A DNA stretch of 64,000 nucleotides from Methanocorpusculum petauri. Lineage in GTDB: Archaea; Halobacteriota; Methanomicrobia; Methanomicrobiales; Methanocorpusculaceae. How positions within the stretch are numbered: the first letter of the stretch is position 1; each line of letters starts with the position of its first letter. Below, one piece after another: positions 52,198 to 60,859 of this stretch. The stretch lies in contig NZ_JAPTGB010000009.1 in the NCBI RefSeq assembly GCF_026891975.1, positions 1 through 64,000 of the forward strand, given 5' to 3'. Position numbers and translations under genes: made by a program. The notes under the pieces were generated by a model, which did not search any database, was not told the DNA's origin, and was given only the letters and a program-made list of their open reading frames with translations.

Positions 52198-53499
52198 ATG
52201 AAAAACACACACAGAAACCTCTGGTTTGTTTCTGCTCTTGCAGTTCTTCTGCTTCTCGGAGCCGCTGTGATCCCCGTGACCGCAGACTCTCCCGCATCAG
52301 CCGAAACACTCTTCAGCATTCCGGGAAAGACAACGCTTGTATCTCTCTCGGACAATGCTGACGTAGCCGCCTACAGTACCACGCCGGACTACGGTCCGCT
52401 GAATATCCCGTCGGCACTACTCCCGCAGACAAATGTTCGGAGTGCAACTCCGGCTTATCAACTGGCATCCTTTGACAATGTTATTCCGGTACGATCGAAT
52501 ACCGTATCCCTGCCCATCACTCTGTATGGTCAGAGTTACACCATTCCACTTACCCGTATGACCTTTGAATCCATTGATGACGGCATTGACACCTATCAGG
52601 GTACTGTTCCGGGCATTGCTGACTCACTTGTCATTGTCACCGTTGCAGATGATAACCTCTTCTATGGTTCCATCACTCTGCCCAATGACAACATCGAGAT
52701 TTATCCGGTACAAAACTACAACTACACCCAGATAACACCGGCCCCGCTCCACATCATCTACTCGGAAAACAGTATTCCGGAACCTGCGGAAAGCGTCATG
52801 ATCAGCTCCGGCAGATCCTCCCCGATCACAGAAGAACAACTTCTTGCCGCAGCTGCATCCTCCAAGAATGCGAAGGCACTTGCCGTTGTTGGCTTCCTCG
52901 TTGGTACCGATGAAGAGTTCTATTATCAGGAAGCTAACTGGATTGGACGTGTCCAGCAGCTTTTAGGTACTATCTCTTACGCCTACGAAGACTCCCCGGT
53001 TGGTGTGGCATTAGGTGTTTGTGCATACGACTCAAGCATGATGAGCGTATTCTCCAACGATCCCCGTCAGGTCACCGATCCTCTCGCCTTAGCAGAAGAA
53101 GTGTACTGGGATTATTTCCTTGAACAGAAAAATGCCGATCTCGCTTTATACGTAAGCGGCGTTGATGCAAATGGTGTACTCATTGCAGAAGGTACCACCT
53201 TTCCCAAACGGTGGGCATGGGCACAGATGGTTGATGATGATGACGCAACTCATGTAACAGGCACACTTCATGCGCAGAGATATGCCGCCATCAATGCACT
53301 GGGCTATACGTTTGGTGCAGACCCTGCCTATGCCTATGTTGACAGCAGTGTCGCAACCGTCATGTACAACTACTATACCAGTTCCAGTTACAACCAGCTC
53401 ACCTTCTCCACCTCGGTTTCAGGCCGTTATGGTGATGCAAACCATGACAATGCAGCAAGAATTTCAGCGAACAAGGTTGCAGTAGCAAACCATGTGTGA
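52198..53499 (+). CDS. Secreted metalloprotease-like pseudoenzyme
   Basis: 433 residues from the ATG after GGAGGG; signal peptide at residues 9-30. The N-terminal domain (about 35-200) resembles protease propeptides and is shared with the next gene. The C-terminal domain has a reprolysin/M12-like layout, including a region at 366-376 (NALGYTFGADP) that lines up with HExxHxxGADH, and a Met-turn-like ATVMYNYY and late TFSTS. All three zinc histidines and the catalytic glutamate are replaced, so it should be inactive. The frame is intact and well initiated, arguing against a dead gene. Alignment by eye only. Confidence 0.7.
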   Translation: MKNTHRNLWFVSALAVLLLLGAAVIPVTADSPASAETLFSIPGKTTLVSLSDNADVAAYSTTPDYGPLNIPSALLPQTNVRSATPAYQLASFDNVIPVRSNTVSLPITLYGQSYTIPLTRMTFESIDDGIDTYQGTVPGIADSLVIVTVADDNLFYGSITLPNDNIEIYPVQNYNYTQITPAPLHIIYSENSIPEPAESVMISSGRSSPITEEQLLAAAASSKNAKALAVVGFLVGTDEEFYYQEANWIGRVQQLLGTISYAYEDSPVGVALGVCAYDSSMMSVFSNDPRQVTDPLALAEEVYWDYFLEQKNADLALYVSGVDANGVLIAEGTTFPKRWAWAQMVDDDDATHVTGTLHAQRYAAINALGYTFGADPAYAYVDSSVATVMYNYYTSSSYNQLTFSTSVSGRYGDANHDNAARISANKVAVANHV

Positions 53500-53522
53500 G
53501 GCTTTTTCGGAGGATATCAATC

Positions 53523-54521
53523 ATGTCATCCAAACATCACTCACTCCTCACCATTTTTCTCATCATCATTATTGCATGCTGTTGCGTTCTCGGTCTCTGC
53601 TACCTGATCTACGGACTGCCCGCAGCACCGTCCGGCTATCAGACACCCACACCATCCGCAACCCCGACCCCGGCACCGGAAAAAACCGTGCCCGACCTCT
53701 CCGAAGTCCCCTTCGCCATTGACGGGCACACCACCATCCTTCCCTACATGGACGTTGACAGCCCGGAGTTCCGCAAAACATACGGCACCTTAAACATCCC
53801 GGCAAAGATCGACGAATACATCCTCCTTACCTTTGACCAGCCGGTTACCAGCTATGATGACGCCATCGCCCTTGACTTCACCATCTACGGCGAACCGTAT
53901 CACCGCATCCTCAAAAAAGCAAATTACGGCAGTGATACCGAATACATCATCTACGAAGGCCGCATCAACACAAGCGATCCTGCAACCACACTCACCATCG
54001 TCTTCGGCCCGAAAAACGACGTCTCCGTTGACTTCCCGTGGAACGGATCCATCATCGAATGCAAACCCGTTCTGGATCGAACCCACGCAGATGAAGCCGA
54101 CACCCTCCTTCACGCCGTCTATCTCGTCCCCGGAACCCCTCCGGAGATCGACTGGGACTCCCTGACACCCGAACAGCGTGCACTCGAAGAATGGCTGCTG
54201 CGGCATAACGACCCCGACTTCGTCCACCAGTACGAAACCAAACTCACCCTCCACCCCTCCTACGGAAGAGAAACAGAAACAGGAGCAACCATCGTCACCT
54301 TCACCGAAGCTGACATCCAAAACGTACCTGAACTCCAACCCTTCCTCACCAATCAGAATGCAGCAGTCATCCTCAACAGAACCACCTATGACGAAACAAC
54401 CTATGAACGCACCGTCCGCTCCAAATTCATGCAGGACAGCCGCACCTTCATAGAAATCAACGGCAGCTACTACACCATGACCGCCGTAACATACGAAATC
54501 ACCCCGTGGGGAAAACTCTAA
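53523..54521 (+). CDS. Membrane-anchored paralogue of the propeptide domain
   Basis: 332 residues. One N-terminal membrane segment (about 7-31), a Pro/Thr-rich stalk (about 38-56), then a domain that parallels the N-terminal part of the upstream protein: TYGTLNIPAKID versus DYGPLNIPSALL, LDFTIYGEPYHR versus LPITLYGQSYTI, and YEGRINTSDPATTLTIVF versus YQGTVPGIADSLVIVTV. The C-terminal about 140 residues have no protease pattern. GGAGG precedes the ATG. Likely co-transcribed with the preceding gene (23-base gap); perhaps a partner or inhibitor-like tether. Confidence 0.68.
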   Translation: MSSKHHSLLTIFLIIIIACCCVLGLCYLIYGLPAAPSGYQTPTPSATPTPAPEKTVPDLSEVPFAIDGHTTILPYMDVDSPEFRKTYGTLNIPAKIDEYILLTFDQPVTSYDDAIALDFTIYGEPYHRILKKANYGSDTEYIIYEGRINTSDPATTLTIVFGPKNDVSVDFPWNGSIIECKPVLDRTHADEADTLLHAVYLVPGTPPEIDWDSLTPEQRALEEWLLRHNDPDFVHQYETKLTLHPSYGRETETGATIVTFTEADIQNVPELQPFLTNQNAAVILNRTTYDETTYERTVRSKFMQDSRTFIEINGSYYTMTAVTYEITPWGKL

Positions 54522-54713
54522 CCTTTTCCCCCCGAAAAAAGAATCAGAAAAAAAACCAAACAATCTTTTTTTATCCTGATCTCCTTGGATTCCCCCCTCC
54601 ATTCTCTCGCCAAAGAGAAAGACAGAACATAACCCTCTGGCAGAATCGCTCCTTGCAGATACAGAGAATGTACAGATGACGGCCCGCCAACATTTTTCGA
54701 TTCTTCAACCACC

Positions 54714-54966
54714 TGTAACCGGCATGCCGGTTACAAAAATTCCCGATAAAAACTCTTAAAAACGGAAATATCAGAATATCCAAAGACATCCGCAAATCTG
54801 TAACCGCTGTAACCGCAAAAACAGTACTCTCTACAAAAATCCAACAAAAACTTACAGCACAGTACCAAACCACCGGTTACAAAAATAAAAAAATTCCAAA
54901 AACACTTTTGAATCCAAAACAAACCAACAAAAACGGATGAATTTGTAACCGCACCTATCGGTTACA
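54714..54966. repeat. Array of TGTAACCG / CGGTTACA motifs in a convergent intergenic region
   Basis: Seven occurrences: a perfect 22-base palindrome at 54714-54735 (two half-sites back to back), a tandem pair at 54799-54815 (CTGTAACCG twice), single sites at 54874 and 54944, and an inverted pair at 54944-54951/54959-54966. The 490-base region between the convergent ends of a surface-protein gene and purL holds no supported ORF and is AT-rich between the motifs. Function unknown. Confidence 0.75.
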
Positions 54967-55011
54967 CCTCCCGCTCCTGCAAAAAACAAAAAAAGAACAG
55001 GTACCGCTCAC

Positions 55012-57099
55012 TCACCGTGCACGGCAGGCCCGCGTAATCGAACTCCCCGCCATGAAAAGATCCTGCTGCGTCAGCACAACCGTCTCCTCATCCGTCTCAA
55101 TCGTCAGCTTCCCGTCCGCCGTAATCTTCCCGATCACCTCATACGACAACCCGCTCTCCTTCAGGAAATACTCATCCGAAAACGTCACCAAAAACCTCCC
55201 GTACGTCTCCGAAAACAGCTTCGTCACCGCATCCCCCTTAATCGTCACCCTCGCCTGCGCCGCAAGATTCACCAGCGCATACAACAGACCGCCCCGCGTA
55301 ATCGCCATCGACCCGCTCACCTGCGCCTTCTCCACCAGATCCCGAATAACCGGCAGCGCCGCAACACCGCCCACATCCGGCGCAGCCCCGCCGCACCCGG
55401 TAACCGCATCAAGCACTGAACCACCAAGCTCCGCCCGCGTCTCCCCCACAATCGCAATACTATCCCCCACATCCGGCCACTCCCAGCCGATCAGATCTCC
55501 CTTCCCGAACATCGCCATCGCCGGTGTCGGCCTCACACACGTTCCCTGCGCCTCCGACCCATTGTACAGCGAAACATTCCCGCCCACCACCGGAACATGC
55601 AGTATCCGGCACATATCGCCCATACCCTTCACCGCCTCCGAAATCTGCCACATAACCTCCGGATTCTCCGGCGACCCGAAGTTCAGATTATCCAGCGCAC
55701 AGAACGGCATCCCCCCCACCGACACAATATGCGACGCAAGCTCCAGCACCGTATTCGCCGCCCCCGCATACGGATTCAGAAACGTATGCCGGGCATTACA
55801 CCCGCAGGCAAGCGACAACCCCCTCCCCTCCACCTCAAGCACCGAATAAAACGGCGTCACCGCATACGTCCTTCCCTGTGCCTGCGAATTAAACTGGGAC
55901 GCATGCATACTATTATCCGCAAGATCCGGATGCGACAAAACCGCAAGCACCAGCTCCCGCAGCGACCCCTCCGGCCGGACAAACGGCATCTCCGCCGCAT
56001 ACGGCCGCAGGGGGAACTCCCGCTCCGGCGCACCTCCGGCAAGCAGCTTAATCGGCAGATCACAAACCACCCCGCCCCCAAACTCAACCACAAACCGATC
56101 ACTACCCATCGTCTCCCCCACCACCGCACACGAAAGACCATACCTCGCACAGACCTCCTCAGCCTCCGCAACCTTATCCGGATGAATCTCCGCAAGCATC
56201 CGCTCCTGCGACTCGGAAAGCAGAATCTCCGTCACACTCATCTCCGAATCCCCAAGCGGCACCGCATCCGCAAAAATCCTCGCCCCCACATCAACACACA
56301 TCTCCGATGACGCACCGCAAAGACCCGCCGCACCCAGATCGCGGCATGCAAGAATCGTCTTCCGCTCAAACATCTCCAGCGTCGCCGCAATCAGATTTGC
56401 CTCAATCTCCGGATGTCCTTCCACACACGTGTTTGCAGCACCCTCCTCTCCCGCCTCCTTCGAAATATCACCCGACGCAAACGCCGCACCTCCCAGACCA
56501 TCCCGACCCGTCTTTGCACCAAACAGCATCAGCTTCCATCCCGGCTTAAACGCCTTCCCGAACATAAACCGGTTCGGCTTCATCATCCCGAAACAGACCA
56601 CATTAATCAGGGGATTACCGGAAAAACTCTCATCAAACATCTGGTATCCGGAAAGAACAGGCACATTAATCGTATTACTATAATCAGCAGCACCCGCAGT
56701 CGCATTCCGGATCAACCACTTCGTCCGCTCCTCAGCAAGATTTCCAAAATACCAGGGTGCCTGAATCCCGACAGGTTGTGCCCCCATCGAAATCACATCC
56801 CGGACGATACCTCCGACACCGGTCGCCGCCCCCGCATACGGATTAATGTAACTTGGATGATTATGGGACTCCATCGCAATTGCCAGAACCGCATCATCCG
56901 AAAACTTCACGATTGCCGCATCATCGCCCGGCCCGATAATCACATCCTCCCCCGTCGTCGGCAGCGTTCGCAGAAACTTTCTCGTAGAACGATAACTGCA
57001 GTGTTCGCTCCACAGATTCTCAAATGCAGCCGCCTCAAGCGGTGTCAGCTCCCGTCCGAGAACGGATCGGATATAAACCTCATCATTTTCTGCCAGCAT
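55012..57099 (-). CDS. purL: Phosphoribosylformylglycinamidine synthase subunit PurL
   Basis: 695 residues, the small (archaeal/Gram-positive type) PurL. Landmarks: WSEHCSYRSTRKFL near residue 30, GPGDDAAIV near 58, AMESHNHPSYINP near 75 (the catalytic histidine region), and in the C-terminal half ACGCNARHTFLNPYAGA near 430. It uses ATP and ammonia from the PurQ/PurS partners in the fourth step of purine synthesis. The partner genes are not adjacent. Confidence 0.95.
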   Translation of the reverse strand: MLAENDEVYIRSVLGRELTPLEAAAFENLWSEHCSYRSTRKFLRTLPTTGEDVIIGPGDDAAIVKFSDDAVLAIAMESHNHPSYINPYAGAATGVGGIVRDVISMGAQPVGIQAPWYFGNLAEERTKWLIRNATAGAADYSNTINVPVLSGYQMFDESFSGNPLINVVCFGMMKPNRFMFGKAFKPGWKLMLFGAKTGRDGLGGAAFASGDISKEAGEEGAANTCVEGHPEIEANLIAATLEMFERKTILACRDLGAAGLCGASSEMCVDVGARIFADAVPLGDSEMSVTEILLSESQERMLAEIHPDKVAEAEEVCARYGLSCAVVGETMGSDRFVVEFGGGVVCDLPIKLLAGGAPEREFPLRPYAAEMPFVRPEGSLRELVLAVLSHPDLADNSMHASQFNSQAQGRTYAVTPFYSVLEVEGRGLSLACGCNARHTFLNPYAGAANTVLELASHIVSVGGMPFCALDNLNFGSPENPEVMWQISEAVKGMGDMCRILHVPVVGGNVSLYNGSEAQGTCVRPTPAMAMFGKGDLIGWEWPDVGDSIAIVGETRAELGGSVLDAVTGCGGAAPDVGGVAALPVIRDLVEKAQVSGSMAITRGGLLYALVNLAAQARVTIKGDAVTKLFSETYGRFLVTFSDEYFLKESGLSYEVIGKITADGKLTIETDEETVVLTQQDLFMAGSSITRACRAR

Positions 57100-57195
57100 A
57101 ACGTACTCTCTCTATTGATCGCCTGCAAAGAAAAACACCTGTATGTAGTAGTATGACACCAGAACTTTATGCCTCCAGCACCAACATGTAGTACT

Positions 57196-57810
57196 ATGGT
57201 TGATTCATATGAGGATATGCTGAAATCGGCGTACTCGGGGATGTCTGAGCCGACAGACACCGGCGAGCGGTTCATCATGCCCAAAACCAAGATCTATATC
57301 GAGGGCAAAACCACCGTTCTGGAAAACTTCACCGACATTGCCGGCATGCTCAACCGCGACAAAGACCACTTCATGAAGTTCATCTTAGGAGAACTCGGAA
57401 CCGCGGGAAAAATCGACGGCAACCGTGCCGTCTTCAACGGAAAGTTTGAAGAATCACAGTTTGAAGCCATCGTCACCACTTACGTAAATGACTATGTCAT
57501 CTGCTCTGAATGCGGTCGTCCGGACACCAAACTCGTCAAAGATGATCGTGTCCAGATGCTTCTCTGCGAAGCATGTGGTTCCAAACGCCCGATCAGAAAA
57601 CGGAAAGCGAAGACCGAAATCCAGGGTCCGGCAATCGAAGAAGGCAAAGAACTGGAAGTTCACATCGAATCCATCAGTAAGAAAGGCGACGGTGTTGCCC
57701 ACGTCGGCAAATACATTCTGTACGTCTCCGGAACCAAAGCCGGCCAGAATGTCAAAGTGCGGATCACCAGAATCTCCGGCTCCGTTGCATTCACGCAGAA
57801 AATTCTCTAA
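57196..57810 (+). CDS. eif2b: Translation initiation factor aIF2 subunit beta with TRAM domain
   Basis: 204 residues. The core has ENFTDIAGMLNRDKDHFMKF near 40-60 and a C-terminal zinc ribbon (CSECGRPD...CEACGSKRP, about 103-130). An extra TRAM domain (about 145-204: LEVHIESISKKGDGVAHVGK) follows; TRAM binds RNA, and this fusion is known in other methanogens. aIF2 brings Met-tRNAi to the ribosome. The start lies by TGTAGTACT in the shared upstream region with purL. Confidence 0.93.
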   Translation: MVDSYEDMLKSAYSGMSEPTDTGERFIMPKTKIYIEGKTTVLENFTDIAGMLNRDKDHFMKFILGELGTAGKIDGNRAVFNGKFEESQFEAIVTTYVNDYVICSECGRPDTKLVKDDRVQMLLCEACGSKRPIRKRKAKTEIQGPAIEEGKELEVHIESISKKGDGVAHVGKYILYVSGTKAGQNVKVRITRISGSVAFTQKIL

Positions 57811-57939
57811 AATATCTGCTCCGGTAAAACTCCCGGCAACAATCTTTTTTTGAAAAAAATATACGCATCCGACTCATCATTGCTCCGGACACAACCACAC
57901 GAAACACCACCCGGCACACATTTTCCAAAAAAAAAGTTT

Positions 57940-58662
57940 TCACATTCCAAAAAACTCCAGCACCATCTTTGCAAACTCCGTCGGGTAGAGATCATGCATC
58001 CTGTGTGTCCCGCCGGCAACCAGTTTCAGCTCTGCATGCGGAATCATCCTCTCCATCTCATGTGCCACATCAGGATGCATCAGAAAATCCGCATCTCCAA
58101 ACAACAGAAATGTCCGGCACGAAACTTCACCAAGCCTGTCCATTGAACCTGGCCATGTTGCAATTGCACATGCACCTGCCCGGAATCCTTTCGTATGCCA
58201 CGGCGCAATCATGCACAGAGCCTGAAGCGGAAGAACACAGCGGTTCATCAGATGTGCCCGGTATGACGACTCCGGTCCGTAATCGGTTGCAAACAGCATC
58301 AGCTTTTTCACCATCTCCGGATGTACCACCGCAAACTCCTGGGCAATCATCCCGCCCATCGAATGGCCAAGCAGAAAAATCTCTGAAAACCCTTCCGCCT
58401 CCACCACTGCATGCACATCTGCTGCATACTGTGCAATCGTCATCTTCTGGGGCGGTATTGATCCCATTCCGGTCAGGCCAAGACCACGATTATCCGGCAG
58501 AATCACACAAAACTCCTTTGCAAGCATCCGGATAATGGACTCCTTCCAGTCCCTCATCGAATCACCAAGACCACTGACGATCACCAGCGGTGTTCCGGAA
58601 CCAACAATCCGGTACGCAATCCTCGCATCATCCGATCTCGCGTACCGTATCTCATCAAGCAT
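57940..58662 (-). CDS. Alpha/beta hydrolase
   Basis: 240 residues. The nucleophile elbow GHSMGG (Ser near 96) and the oxyanion loop region VSGLGDSMRDW are present; an acidic residue in FGDADFLMHPDVA near 195 and a histidine in GGTHRMHDLYP near 220 complete the triad. Substrate unknown; it is likely an esterase or related hydrolase. Single gene. Confidence 0.88.
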   Translation of the reverse strand: MLDEIRYARSDDARIAYRIVGSGTPLVIVSGLGDSMRDWKESIIRMLAKEFCVILPDNRGLGLTGMGSIPPQKMTIAQYAADVHAVVEAEGFSEIFLLGHSMGGMIAQEFAVVHPEMVKKLMLFATDYGPESSYRAHLMNRCVLPLQALCMIAPWHTKGFRAGACAIATWPGSMDRLGEVSCRTFLLFGDADFLMHPDVAHEMERMIPHAELKLVAGGTHRMHDLYPTEFAKMVLEFFGM

Positions 58663-58736
58663 CGTTTCAAAAAAGTATTATTATCATCGTATCCCATAAA
58701 CCTGCGTGTATGAGATACGGGCAGACTCTGTCCGGC

Positions 58737-59009
58737 TCAGTTTTTCAGACAGCCAAGCAGATCATCACATCTTGCCGAGATGCGGTCGCATGCCTCACGG
58801 ATAACCGTAACCGGATCCTTCTTGGACCCTTCCTTCATCGTAATGAACAGTTCCGGATCGGAAAACTGATACTCAATTACATACTTTGCCACATCAACTT
58901 CGGGATCCGTCAGAATCTCCTCGGTCAGTGTATTCATAAATGTGTGTCCTTCCCCTTCAAGACTCAGCCGTATCTTGCTTTTCTCGAGCTCGATGATCTT
59001 CAGCTTCAT
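58737..59009 (-). CDS. rpoL: RNA polymerase subunit L (Rpb11)
   Basis: 90 residues. The HTFMNTLTEEIL block near residue 22 and the following ISYQxxHP-type segment (YVIEYQFSDPELFI) are the RpoL pattern; it dimerises with RpoD, encoded nearby at 60860, to start RNA polymerase assembly. A TATA box about 29 bases upstream indicates leaderless transcription. Confidence 0.9.
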   Translation of the reverse strand: MKLKIIELEKSKIRLSLEGEGHTFMNTLTEEILTDPEVDVAKYVIEYQFSDPELFITMKEGSKKDPVTVIREACDRISARCDDLLGCLKN

Positions 59010-59033
59010 GCGGGTTACTATTTGGCGGACGAG

Positions 59034-59043
59034 ACTATATAGA
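59034..59043 (-). promoter_or_regulatory. TATA box of rpoL
   Basis: CTATATAGTC on the minus strand, centred about 29 bases before the rpoL ATG. Confidence 0.5.
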
Positions 59044-59077
59044 TGCCGTCAGTACCCGGGATTTGTTTTGGGACAAG

Positions 59078-59086
59078 TATTATATG
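59078..59086 (+). promoter_or_regulatory. TATA box of the structured RNA / tRNA-Ser / ribosomal protein transcript
   Basis: TATTATATG, placing a transcript start near 59107, about 160 bases before tRNA-Ser(GCU). Confidence 0.5.
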
Positions 59087-59106
59087 ATCACATATCCTAT
59101 GTATTA

Positions 59107-59265
59107 GAGCACTCAATTTAGTGGAGCGGTGTGTCGGACATGTTTCCGAACGTTCGCACAGGAATCACTCCTGTGGGAAGTGGCACCGCGAGTGTCGAAA
59201 ACACAACGAATCGTCAACGGTTCTTGTGTTGCCTGCAGCAATGCAGGAAAGATGCGGAGTTCTCT
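59107..59265 (+). ncRNA. Candidate structured RNA upstream of tRNA-Ser(GCU)
   Basis: Four well-formed helices can be drawn: GCGGTG/CACCGC (59126-59131 with 59184-59189) enclosing two hairpins, TCGGA/TCCGA and CACAGGA/TCCTGTG; then AACACAA/TTGTGTT (59200-59230); then CCTGCA-GCAA-TGCAGG (59232-59247) with a GNRA-type loop. A TATA box lies 25 bases before. No ORF is supported. It could be a stable RNA cut from the tRNA precursor, a guide RNA, or a leader. No family recognised. Confidence 0.5.
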
Positions 59266-59350
59266 GTAGACGTAGCCAAGCCTGGTATGGCGCAGGTTTG
59301 CTAAACCTGTGTCCCCCTGGGACTCGAGGGTTCAAATCCCTCCGTCTGCG
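59266..59350 (+). tRNA. tRNA-Ser (anticodon GCU)
   Basis: Acceptor GUAGACG pairs with CGUCUGC (one U-G) and discriminator G. The anticodon loop UUGCUAA gives GCU (codons AGU/AGC). A long variable arm (UGUCCCCCUGGGACUC) and T loop GUUCAAAUC are typical of serine. No encoded CCA, no intron. Confidence 0.92.
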
Positions 59351-59443
59351 CTTATTCCAGGGATGCAACATTCCCTGAAACGTTCAGGAGTACGAAGCGC
59401 TCATAATGTATGAGACTTATCTCTCCACTGAGAGGCGACTATC

Positions 59444-59896
59444 ATGGTTGAAGAGTCAGAACTGAAATATTTTGTGCGGATCATTAACACTGATCTGGAC
59501 GGTACCCAGCCGGTACAGCTTGCGCTGACCGGAATTAAGGGCATCGGCCTCCATGCCGCACTCGTCATCTCCCGCCGTGCAGGAGTCGACACCCACGCAA
59601 CAATGGGTCTCCTTGCAGACGAAGATGTCGCGCGCCTTGAGGAACAGGTACTTGCATACCCGACCTCAGTTCCGGCATGGATGGTCAACCGCCCGGTAGA
59701 TGTGTACTCCGGAGTTCCGAAGCACCTCTACGGCAGCGACCTTGCACTCGCAAGAGAAGACGACATCAACCTCATGAAAAAGATGCGCTGCTATCGCGGC
59801 ATTCGTCATGAGAACGGCCTGAAGGTACGTGGTCAGGGTACCAAGTCCACCGGACGGTTCGGAAAGATTGTCGGTGTTTCCAAGAGGCGGAACTAA
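59444..59896 (+). CDS. rps13: 30S ribosomal protein S13
   Basis: 150 residues, archaeal/eukaryotic type (S13p/S18e). N-terminal YFVRIINTDLDGTQPVQLAL and ALTGIKGIGLHAA, and C-terminal RGIRHENGLKVRGQGTKSTG are family blocks. First of the conserved archaeal cluster rps13-rps4-rps11-rpoD-rpl18e-rpl13-rps9-rpoN-rpoK. Confidence 0.96.
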   Translation: MVEESELKYFVRIINTDLDGTQPVQLALTGIKGIGLHAALVISRRAGVDTHATMGLLADEDVARLEEQVLAYPTSVPAWMVNRPVDVYSGVPKHLYGSDLALAREDDINLMKKMRCYRGIRHENGLKVRGQGTKSTGRFGKIVGVSKRRN

Positions 59897-59912
59897 TTCG
59901 AGGTGAAAAAGA

Positions 59913-60458
59913 ATGGGATATCCAGGAAAGAACACCAAGACGTACTCCTCCCCGAAACGCCGCTTTGAAAAGTCGCGTATCGAGAGCGAGCGTGTACTCG
60001 CCATCACCTACGGTCTTCGTAACAAACGCGAGATCTGGAAAGCAACCGAAGTCCTGCGCAAACACCGCGGAGGAGCCCGTGAAGTGCTTGCAATGATCTC
60101 TGCCGTTGGCGAGACCCCGAAAACCGTCGCACGCCGCGACGAACTGATCAACACCCTTCAGCGCTACGGCATGATCGGTGCAAACGCCGCAATGGATGAC
60201 ATTCTCTCCTTAAAAGTTGAGGACGTCCTTGAGCGCCGTCTGCAGACCATTGTCTACCGCAAGGGTCTTGCACGCAGCCCCAAACAGGCACGCCAGTTAA
60301 TCACCCACGGTCACATCGCCATCAACGGTCAGCGTGTGTCTGTCCCGAGCTACATGGTGTCCGTCGCAGATGAAGCAGGCATTGCATACTATGCAACCTC
60401 CAGCCTCGCCGACGATGCAAACGGTGAACGCCAGCGTATTATGAATGTGAGGGCGTGA
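59913..60458 (+). CDS. rps4: 30S ribosomal protein S4
   Basis: 181 residues. N-terminal [20 protein letters not shown] is the archaeal S4 start; the S4 RNA-binding domain is at about 107-165 ([20 protein letters not shown]). GAGGTG precedes the ATG. It nucleates small-subunit assembly. It overlaps the region before rps11. Confidence 0.96.
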   Translation: MGYPGKNTKTYSSPKRRFEKSRIESERVLAITYGLRNKREIWKATEVLRKHRGGAREVLAMISAVGETPKTVARRDELINTLQRYGMIGANAAMDDILSLKVEDVLERRLQTIVYRKGLARSPKQARQLITHGHIAINGQRVSVPSYMVSVADEAGIAYYATSSLADDANGERQRIMNVRA

Positions 60459-60463
60459 AAACA

Positions 60464-60859
60464 ATGGCAGAAGCAAGCGAAAAATGGGGCATTGCACATA
60501 TCTTTGCCTCCTTCAACAACACGATCATCACCGTCACCGACCTGTCCGGTGCAGAAACCATCTGCAAGAGCAGCGGTGGTATGGTCGTCAAGCAGGCCCG
60601 CAATGAATCTTCCCCGTATGCAGCAATGCAGATGGCGATCAACATTGCCCAGGCAGCAAAGGAAAAGGGCATCACCGGACTTCACATCCGTGTCCGTGCG
60701 CCCGGAAACGGAAAGCAGCGCTCTCCGGGACCCGGAGCACAGGCCGCGATCCGTGCACTTTCCCGTGCAGGTATGCGTATCGGCAGAATCGAAGATGTAA
60801 CTCCGGTACCGCACGACAGCATCCGCCCAGCGGGTGGCAGAAGAGGCAGGAGAGTCTGA
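60464..60859 (+). CDS. rps11: 30S ribosomal protein S11
   Basis: 131 residues. [20 protein letters not shown] at the start and a C-terminal [16 protein letters not shown] are S11 signatures. A GTG three codons upstream overlaps the rps4 stop; the ATG with GAGGG upstream is preferred. rpoD starts immediately after the stop. Confidence 0.95.
   Translation: MAEASEKWGIAHIFASFNNTIITVTDLSGAETICKSSGGMVVKQARNESSPYAAMQMAINIAQAAKEKGITGLHIRVRAPGNGKQRSPGPGAQAAIRALSRAGMRIGRIEDVTPVPHDSIRPAGGRRGRRV

Noticed and set aside
54714-54735. Rho-independent-style terminator for the gene ending at 54521
   Set aside because: It lies almost 200 bases after the stop, has no T-tract, and the half-site recurs five more times nearby.
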